A DNA stretch of 64,000 nucleotides from Scylla paramamosain (lineage: Eukaryota; Arthropoda; Malacostraca; Decapoda; Portunidae): contig NC_087156.1 of assembly GCF_035594125.1 (NCBI RefSeq), positions 20,536,997-20,600,996 of the forward strand, in the 5' to 3' direction. Positions 56,162 through 64,000 of this stretch are shown one piece after another. Below the pieces are notes generated by a model. It saw only the letters and a program-made list of their open reading frames with translations. It did not search any database and was not told the DNA's origin. The first letter of the stretch is position 1. The number at the start of each line of letters is the position of its first letter. The position numbers and the translations under genes are program-made.

Positions 56162-59100
56162 CTAGTAATCTGGGTAAGTCTGCGTGGGCTGCTGGAACTG
56201 GTGGCGCCCCTCGCTGGAATAGCTGGGCCCCGCAGTGTACTCATCCTCGGGCCGCGGTGAGGGCACTATGTAAAGGTCCTCGTTCACCTGCAGAGGGAGA
56301 GTTGTAATTTTCCTCAACATGGTGACTTTGTGCACTCCCTCACTTGCAATTAGTATATTCAAATCCCAGTCCGTTTGATTTGTAGTTTTTATTTATTTAT
56401 TTTTTTATTTAAACTATACCTTATTTTTTGTTACTTTTTATCTTTCATTTTAACATTACTAGTGTTTTTATGTAATTTTATAATCAGGTGGCATATGACC
56501 TTAGTTGTTACGAAGCCAAGCAAGACTTTTTCTTTTTTTTTTATGTAGGAGGGGCACGGGCCAAGGGCAACAAAAATCCAGTAAAAAAAAAAATGCCCAC
56601 TGAAATGCCAATCCCATAAAAGGGACTGGCATTTCAGTAGTCAAAAATTGATGAATAAGTGTCTTAAAACCTCCCTCTTGAAGGAATTCAAGTCATAGGA
56701 ATGTGGAAATACAGAAGCAGGTAGGGAGTTCCTGAGTTTACCAGAGAAAGGAATGAATGATTGAGAACACTGGTTAACTCTTGCATTAGAGAGGTAGACA
56801 GAATAGGGGTGAGAGAAAGAAGAAAGTCTTGTGCAGCGAGGCCGCGGGAGGAGGGGAGGCATGCAGTTAGCAGGATCAGAAGAGCAGTTAGCATGGAAAT
56901 AGCGGTAGAAGATAGCTAGAGATGCAACATTGCGGCGATGAGAGAGAGGCTGAAGACAGTCAGTTAGAGGAGAGGAGTTGATGAGACGAAAAGCTGTTAA
57001 TTCCACCCTGTCTAGAAGAGCAGTATGAGTGGAACCCCCCCAGACATGTGAAGCATACTCCATTCATGGACGGATAAGGTCCTTGTACAGAGTTAGCAGC
57101 TGGGGGGCGGGTGAGAAAAACTGGCGGAGACGTCTCAAAACACCTAACTTCATAGAAGCTGTTTTAGCTAGAGATGAGACGTGAAGTTTCCAGTTCAGAT
57201 TATAAGTAAAGGACAGACCGAGGATGTTCAGTGTAGAAGAGGGGGACAGTTGAGTGTCATTGAAGAAGAGGGGATAGTTGTCTGGAAGGTTGTGTCGAGT
57301 TGATAGATGGAGGAATTGAGTTTTTGAGGCATTCAACAATACCAAGTTTGCTCTGCCCCAATCAGAAATTTTAGAAAGATCAGAAGTCAAGCGTTCTGTG
57401 GCTTCCCTGCGTGAAAGGTTTACCTCCTGAAGGGTTGGACGTCTATGAAAAGACGTGGAAAAGTGCAGGGTGGTATCAGTGTAGGAGTGGATAGGACAAG
57501 AAGTTTGGTTTAGAAGATCATTAATGAATAATAAGAAGAGAGTGGGTTACAGGACAGAACCCTGAGGAACACCACTGTTAATAGATTTAGGAGAAGAACA
57601 GTGACCGTCTACCACAGCAGCAATTGAACGGTCAGAAAGGAAACTTGAGATGAAGTTACAGAGAGAAGGATAGAAGTCGTAGGAGGGTAGTTTGGAAATC
57701 AAAGTTTTGTGCCAGACTCTATCAAAAGCTTTTGATATGTCCAAGGCAACAGCAAAAGTTTCACCAAAATCTTTAAAAGAGGATGACCAAGACTCAGTAA
57801 GGAAAGCCAGAAGATCACCAGTAGAGCGGCCTTGACGGAACCCATACTGGCGATCAGATAGAAGATTGTTAAGTGATAGATGTTTAAGAATCTTCCTGTT
57901 GAGGATAGATTCAAAAACTTTAGATAGGCAGGAAATTAAAGCAATAGGACGGTAGTTTGAGGGATTAGAACGGTCACCCTTTTTAGGAACAGGCTGAATG
58001 TAGGCAAACTTTCAGCAAGAAGGAAAGGTAGATGTTGACAGACAGAACTGAAAGACTTTGACTAGGCAAGGTGCAAGCACGGAGGCACAGTTTCGGAGAA
58101 CAATAGGAGGAACCCCATCAGGTCCATAAGCCTTCCAAGGGTTTAGGCCAGCAAGGGCATGGAAAACATCATTGCGAAGAATTTTGATAGGTGGAGGGTG
58201 GAGGAGAGGGAGGAACAAGCCCAGAATCGTCCAAGGTAGAGTTTTTAGCAAAGGTTTGAGCGAAGAGTTCAGCTTTAGAAATAGATGTGATAGCAGTGGT
58301 GCCATCTGGTTAAAATAAAGGAGGGAAAGAAGAAGCAAAGTTATTGGAGATATTTTTGGCTAGATGCCAGAAGTCACGAGGGTAGTTAGATCTTGAAAGG
58401 TTTTGACACTTTCTGTTAATGAAGGAGTTTTTGGCTAGTTGGAAAACAGACTTGGCATGGTTCCAGGCAGAAATATAAAGTGCATTAGATTCTGGTGATG
58501 GAAGGCTTAAGTACCTTTTGTGGGCCACATCTCTATCATGTATAGCACGACAACAAGCTGTGTTAAACCAAGGTTTGGAAGGTTTAGGACGAGAAAAAGA
58601 ATGAGGAATGTACGCCTCCATGCCAGACACTATCATCTCTGTTATGCGCTCAGCACACAAAGACGGGTCTCTGACACGGAAGCAGTAGTCATTCCAAGGA
58701 AAATCAGCAAAATACCTCCTCAGATCGCCCCAACTAGCAGAGGCAAAACGCCAGAGGCACCTTCGCTTAGGGGGGATCTTGAGGAGGGATTGGAGCGATA
58801 GGACAAGATACAGATATGAGATTGTGATCGGAGGAGCCCAACGGAGAAGAGAGGGTGACAGCATTAGCAGAAGGATTAGAGGTCAGGAAAAGGTCAAGAA
58901 TGTTGGGCGTATCTCCAAGACGGTCAGGAATACGAGTAGGGTGTTGCACCAATTGCTCTAGGTCATGGAGGATAGCAAAGTTGAAGGCTAGTTCACCAGG
59001 ATGGTCAGTGAAGGGAGAGGAAAGCCAGAGCTGGTGGTGAACATTGAAGTCTCCAAGAATGGAGATCTCTGCAAAAGGGAAGAGGGTCAGAATGTGCTCC

Positions 59101-62100
59101 ACTTTGGAAGTTAAGTAGTTAAAGAATTTCTTATAGTCAGATGAGTTAGGTGAGAGGTATACAGCACAGATAAATTTAGTTTGAGAGTGACTCTGTAGTC
59201 GTAGCCAGATGGTGGAAAATTCGGAAGATTCAAGAGCGTGGGCACGAGAACAGGTTAAGTCTTTGCGCACATAAACGCAACATCCAGCTTTGGATCGAAA
59301 ATGAGGATAGAGAAAATAGGAGGGAACAGAAAAGGGCTACTGTCAGTTGCCTCAGACACCTGAGTTTCAGTGAGGAAAAGAGGATGAGGTTTAGAAGAGG
59401 AGAGGTGGTGTTCCCTCCCCAGATGGGGACTCCGAGGCTGGTGTAGGAGTCGCCATGATGATTTTGAAATTTTTGAGTGAAGGGTGTGTGTGTTATTAGG
59501 TGCTTGTAGTTTTGTGTGGAGGAAGAGAGTTGTCTTTAGAGGGCAGGCTGTGACTGCCCCCTTGTGTTGTGAGACACAAAGGGAAACGTTCAGTGAGGTC
59601 ACAGCTGGGTTTAATGATAAGTTCACAGCACCCCCTGGACAGTGCTTTAGACCTCACTGGGAGTTATTATCGTTTCGGCAGGTGTCTACTGCCTCCTCCT
59701 CCATCCATTTCAATCACTTCACGTTATGAATGGGTTGTTGTATTTGAGGTGGTGGTGTGAGGGTTGTTATTGTTATGGCGGTGATTGTGAGGACTGATCC
59801 AAGAGTGTGAAAATTGCTCAGGCATACACATTGTTTCACTTTGTCATATTCCATCCTCCCTCCCTTTTCTCCCTTACCAGGCTGTTTGTCTCTTTAGCTC
59901 TCGTCCCTTCCTACCAGCCCTGTGTCATCTTTATCATCACTGGCTTTACATCCCCTTCACATTGCTTACCTTCATTCCTCACACCCCATTTAATCCCTCC
60001 TGATTTTGCCTTCTGCCTGCTGCTCCTCTCATTCCACTTGCCTCCTCTTTTACTTTCATTTCCTCTCACTTCTTCTATTGTACTATTTTGTTTATTCCTT
60101 TTCCCTACCATCTTCAGTCCATCCATCTTTCCAGCTTTCTTCCTTCCCTCCTCACCTTCCTTTTTCCGTATTGTCATGATCTACTTCTTCAGCCTATTCC
60201 CGCGTCTCTCTCCTCTGTTACTCCGTATCACGTTGAGTTTCCTCCTTCCTATCCCCAAACCCCATTCTTTCCCATCCTTTCGTTTCTCAGTCTCTCCTGC
60301 CTCGCTGCTCACCCTGGCCTGCACAGTGAGGGAGTCCAGATCGCAGCTCACGTTGAACCACCACTCACACACGCGGTTCTCCTGGTTGTATATGGTACCG
60401 TTGGGGCAGAGGAAAGACTCCTTCAGTCCGTCGGTCTTGCAGTAGTGCCACACCTAGGGATTGGAAAGGGTTAGTTTAGTCCAAGTGTACTTTACTTGAA
60501 TACTGTGTTTCATTTTTCATTTGAGGAAAGAAAGGTACGCTGGTCTTACTTGCCAAAAAATCTTGTGCTGCCTGTCTGCAGCACACTCAGACTAAACATA
60601 AACTAAGCAGAAAAGACATAGACGCCAGAATAGATGGTTAGCGCGGGTCTGCAACCACCTGCTGGAGAGCCTTACCTGACAGTTGGCCTCCCCATCAGCG
60701 TAGAAGCCCGGGAGTTTGTCGCTGCAGGAGAAGCTGGTGCTGGGGACGATGGAGAACACCGGGTAGTCCCTGCCGGGCTCACCTGAACAAGCGTTAATGA
60801 AAATCTGAGCACTTTTAACAGAAAACATGAAAAAAGCACGACGACTATAGCAAGAAAAAAAATCTGCAAGCACCTGGAGACACAACTGGGCGAAAAAAAA
60901 AAAAAATGTTTTGTCTTTTTACTGACCATTCGCTTAAAAATATTCATGATAATGAATATGTGGTACGTAGTTCCTACGTACCACATATCAGCCTGTCATT
61001 TCAACACAATGCAATAAGTACTGTCATTTATGTTCAAGTAGTATGACTATCAGTCTACACCTCCCCGGGCGTCGAGGCAGTACATTCTAACAGACTACGT
61101 ACTATCGCACTATGAGCACTGAAATCATAGTAAATCTGAATGTGGTAAAGCAAAATAACGCCTTCACACGCCAACAGAGATTACGATAGCAGTGTTTCAG
61201 GTTCCATGATAAGAGCAGTTTGCATCAGTACCGGTAGCTCGCAACGCTTTTAATTGATCACGTTAAGGAAGCAGACCCTCACAGTCCCCGCGCCTCACCT
61301 GGGATGGTGTTGACGTGGTCGTAGTCCTCGTCCTCCTCCTCAGCGGAATACTTCTGGTACTTAGGAGGCTGCGGGCGGTATTGCTCAGGCTTAGGTGCCG
61401 GCACGGGGTACCTGAGCGAAAGTAAAGTTCACGTGACACTCAAGTCAATATTTCTGTATTTTCGGGACAAAGGATTGTATTCTTAAGGCATATTAGAGTC
61501 TTGTCTCGACTTGATATAACAGCTCTGGTGAAAGTTACTGGGGGTTTTCAATTATTTTTCTCATGATTCTAGTGATATTTTGATAAGAATTCTGCATCAT
61601 CAGTGTAGGTTAGACTTATTTTTGTGGACTTTGAAAATGCTCCAGAGCGAGAGACATAAAGCATGCAAACGATCATAACTACATGCATTATATTTTCCGA
61701 ATTGCGATAAACCAATAACGCCATAATACGCAGGATGTTTTGACCACTACTACAACCTTACATGTACAACCAACCAGGGAGTGTCAGACGGTTACCCTTC
61801 AGATGGCGTATCAGTAGCAGTGTCGAGAATCATCGCACTACTTAACTGGAGCACCTTACCTGGGATCGTCCTGGTAGTATTGCGGTGGCTCCCTGTACAG
61901 TGGGTCATAGGGCTCCTTCTGGGGATTGGGCCACGCCAGACTCGCCACCACCACACCTAGAGAACAAGATTTATTGGTACACTCAACTTATAGTTAGAAG
62001 TCGATTGCGTCTACTTCCCGTGTCTTTTGTGCTTTCTCTGTTAGTCCCCTGGTGCGGTAAGAATCTATCAGGTGCCAGGCTTCGAACCATATCTGCGTCT

Positions 62101-62513
62101 CACCTCCACTACTTTCAAATTACTCTAATTAAAGTTACACGGGTTTTTAATGATTTTTTTTTTTTTTTTATGGTTTTAGTGACAAATTAACACGATTTCT
62201 ACATTATTAACAGGAAAAACTCTCTTGAGAACCTGATTAAACATCTCTGTCATCTTTGAAAATAAGCCATGGTAAGACAGCAAAGCGTTTCCGAGTACAT
62301 GCCTTTGTGAGGAGACTCAGTAAATCAGAGGACGTAACGTTAAGACAAAACGGTAAACACAGAGGAAATGAGCACGAGTTAGCAGACTTATGACCAGTGG
62401 ATCATGTTAGACTTGCTGTGCTTTCAAATATGCTATCAATTTAAAGAGAAAGAACAGTTACAATATGACAAAACAAGTGAGATGAACTTACATAACAGAA
62501 TGAAGACCCTCAT
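56162..62513 (-). CDS. CPAP1-type cuticular protein (one peritrophin-like chitin-binding domain), 6 exons
   Basis: This is a secreted protein of the 'cuticular protein analogous to peritrophin 1' class, which binds chitin in ectodermal cuticle. Exons in transcript order are 62513-62492, 61956-61860, 61411-61299, 60782-60676, 60453-60313 and 56287-56162; sites are GT-AG and phases agree, giving 201 residues. Residues 1-15 are a signal peptide with likely cleavage after SLA. Residues 16-75 are rich in Pro, Tyr and Gln and end in an acidic run (EEEDEDYD, 64-71). One CBM14/ChtBD2 domain follows, with six cysteines at 97, 112, 118, 129, 142 and 150 and the CPAP1 hallmarks [11 protein letters not shown] and CEWWFNVSC. 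Possible N-glycosylation sites are N131 and N147. The C-terminal tail is [10 protein letters not shown] then Gln/Tyr-rich. The last intron (56288-60312) was enlarged by a retrotransposon in the same orientation. The exact CPAP1 subgroup is not resolved. Confidence 0.93.
56525..59727 (-). mobile_element. Near full-length, inactive poly(A)-type non-LTR retrotransposon (LINE family A, copy 1)
   Basis: Read on the - strand, the element has a leader with an ATG at about 59455, an APE-type endonuclease ([26 protein letters not shown] near 58840) and a reverse transcriptase ([23 protein letters not shown]; [21 protein letters not shown]). A C-terminal region follows ([32 protein letters not shown]). 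It ends with a 3' UTR hairpin, CCCTTGGCCCGTGCC and an A-rich tail at 56525-56541. Damage includes a frameshift between the TETQV and DLTCSRA segments (about 59255-59330), a nonsense codon right after GVPQGSVL (57544-57546) and loss of one Asp in the YxDD box (57475-57483). It sits in the last CPAP1 intron in sense orientation. No target-site duplication is evident. The clade (jockey-like) is inferred. Confidence 0.9.
56599..56638 (-). other. 3' UTR stem-loop of LINE family A
   Basis: ACTGAAATGCCA (56599-56610) pairs perfectly with TGGCATTTCAGT (56627-56638). An inner TCCC/GGGA pair leaves a six-base loop. It lies between the end of the reverse-transcriptase frame and the A-rich tail, where some LINEs carry an RNA structure recognised by their own reverse transcriptase. 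That role is inferred here. Confidence 0.6.
60956..60988. repeat. Perfect 15-bp inverted repeat with 3-base loop in a CPAP1 intron
   Basis: ATATGTGGTACGTAG (60956-60970), TTC, CTACGTACCACATAT (60974-60988). It lies in the intron between CPAP1 exons 3 and 4. Confidence 0.93.
62085..62312 (+). repeat. Dispersed repeat family 2 (copy between CPAP1 exons 1 and 2)
   Basis: The motifs CCACTACTTTCAAAT, ACATTATTAAC, AACATCTCTGTCATCTTTGAAAAT and CAGCAAAGCGTTTCCGAGTA parallel the 50755 copy. A shorter relative, GAAGCGTTCGAGAATACGGGCC, is at 63271-63292. A weaker relative of the left part is at about 61515-61610. Confidence 0.6.
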
Positions 62514-62662
62514 TATGCGTGCTGTTACCTGGAAAAGAAGAAAAGGAAGAAAATGTAAGATCACTGCTGGGAGAAATGGCGTGAAGGCAGGAGCACACAC
62601 ACGCCTCTGTACACCGCTGTTAGTGTAGACAATGAGCAGCACGGTAGGAGCGCAGTGTGTGG

Positions 62663-62699
62663 CGAACTACTGGAGACGGCGGTGCGATATTTATTTATG
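62663..62699 (-). promoter_or_regulatory. Probable core promoter of the CPAP1 gene
   Basis: On the - strand, ATAAATAAATA (62698-62688) precedes CCAGTAG, whose A is at 62671, 26 bases from the TATA T at 62697. From there to the ATG at 62513 there is no upstream ATG, so a 5' leader of about 158 bases is possible. A pyrimidine-rich stretch ending in CAG at 62529 just before the start codon suggests a small leader intron, whose donor is uncertain. Confidence 0.42.
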
Positions 62700-62814
62700 C
62701 TGTTACGTTGCTGTTCTGCCGGTCCAATTTTCTATTGGCAGAGAGCGTCACTCAAAAGTCCTTGTCGAACATTTCAGCACCTTTCAGTAAGCTCCAGTGA
62801 GTGTTATTGGTGTT

Positions 62815-62985
62815 TTTAACCCTTTGACTGCTATTAAGTACGTCTGTCCTTAATTACCAATCATTCTGAGACATCTTTACTTGTTCTATGGCCACCACCA
62901 ATCTTCATACTAGATAGAAACTGTAAAATTTGTTCTTTTGAATCCCCTTCTTTCTTTTAGATGCTTATAAATTACTATCTAAATT
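62815..62985 (+). repeat. Dispersed repeat family 3, copy 2 (upstream of the CPAP1 gene)
   Basis: It runs TTAACCCTTTGACTG, TTAATTACCAATCATTCTGAGACATCTTTACTTGTTCTATGGCCACC, then TTCTTTTAGATGCTTATA, colinear with 23225-23400. Confidence 0.65.
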
Positions 62986-63665
62986 ACTTATGCTGATGTT
63001 AAATGTTTCGTTTCGTGACTGGAGTGATGGCTGAACAAGTACCATGCATTAAGAAAGACATCCATGATAACCTCTGAGGCTCTTGAGGATTAGACCCTTA
63101 AAGCAGTGGTTCTTTCATTGCCCACTAAAGATACAGCTTGGATATTGACGGCACACCAGTCCTGTAGTCAGTGCACTGATAAAAGACACAAATTTAAGAA
63201 CGCATACCTAGGAAAATTAGGTGGCGCACTTCGGTGATAGTCATGGCGCACAGTTTGCAAATAACTGCCCTGAAGCGTTCGAGAATACGGGCCCTTGTCT
63301 TGTATGCTGTAATGTTAAATTTGGTTTGTCATCCTTTTCTTTTCGTGACGTTTAAGTTTTTTTTTTTTTTTTGCACCCTTACTTTTCACTAGATTTTTTA
63401 CAATATATCATTCATCCATTTATTTACTTACTAATGTATGGATTGACTCGAATTTATCACGGCGCTACCTAAAAATTATCTACGTTGTGTTTATTTTTTG
63501 CCAATTGGTTGAATAATCGAAAAAAAAAACATAGTTATTACTCAAGAATCGTGATAAAGTATACAATAAACGAACAGAAAAGCACTGCCTAAAAGAAAGA
63601 CTTGGAAGAAAAAGACTACGAGAAAAAGAAAAAGAAAATCAGTAACTATACTTTCCCTATTTTCA

Positions 63666-63746
<81 letters not shown>

Positions 63747-64000
63747 CCCCCCCTTCAGTGAAGACCATCACAGTACCAACACCATAACATTCTTCAATAA
63801 CATTCGTGTTTCTTAAGTAAAAATCAACCCCAGCCACAACCGGAGCTTATGAAGGGAAGTTGATTGGAGAGGAGACATTTTTTTACCGTCTTTCTGTGTG
63901 CGTTGTAAGGAGTGAGACAGATGAGCGGGGAAGGAGAGAAAACGACCACAAAGGCGAGGAATGGGAGTCTGTTATACTTTCTACTTGACCATCTGTTGCG
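62986..64000. other. Region beyond the CPAP1 promoter
   Basis: It holds a short relative of dispersed repeat 2 (63271-63292), poly(T) runs and (TC)n 63667-63745. No gene is seen up to the window edge. Confidence 0.7.

Overview
This window is nuclear DNA from an arthropod, most likely a decapod crustacean. The evidence is spliced GT-AG genes, an arthropod-type TATA + TCAGT core promoter, a cuticle protein of the peritrophin-like CPAP1 class, two non-LTR retrotransposon families of a kind common in crab and shrimp genomes, and an extreme density of simple repeats. The decapod assignment is inference; the arthropod assignment is firm.

Only two genes can be assembled with confidence, both in the last 14 kb. 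The first is phenylalanine hydroxylase on the + strand (TATA at 50378, first exon from about 50409, coding exons 51047-55237, poly(A) signals near 56060). All seven coding exons join in frame to a complete 432-residue enzyme. The second is a six-exon CPAP1-type chitin-binding cuticle protein gene on the - strand (start 62513, stop 56162, 201 residues). The two genes are tail to tail, with stop codons about 0.93 kb apart. One supplies tyrosine, the precursor for cuticle tanning, and the other encodes a structural cuticle/chitin protein, so joint use at the moult is plausible but not shown.

The last intron of the cuticle gene holds a near full-length, dead poly(A)-type non-LTR retrotransposon (about 56525-59727, - strand). 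Two further pieces of that family lie at 23774-24869 (5' truncated and internally deleted) and 39203-39611. A second family, CR1/L2-like with an 8-bp terminal repeat, lies at 20044-21298; its reverse transcriptase is split by an in-frame (TA)n array. A short interspersed repeat with a tRNA-like end occurs at 46471, at 53336 (inside the hydroxylase gene) and in decayed form near 10240. Two more dispersed families have copies at 50755/62085 and 23225/62815.

Positions 1-50,370 hold no gene I can identify. The region is dominated by GA/CT, CA/GT, TA, TAA/TAC, CTC, TTC and CAG arrays, kilobase-scale polypurine or polypyrimidine tracts, a 2.6 kb CAG-rich minisatellite (30431-33066), a 0.58 kb TTC tract (41060-41640), a 188-bp tandem repeat (13085-13622) and several perfect short-loop inverted repeats. 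Two candidate small exons (11247-11306 and 12431-12531) are the only coding-like hints there. Nearly all long open frames in this part are translations of simple repeats.

I found no CRISPR array, operon, rRNA, convincing tRNA gene or defence-type system. The most notable observations are repeat structures and their interplay with genes and transposons, not a new multi-gene system.
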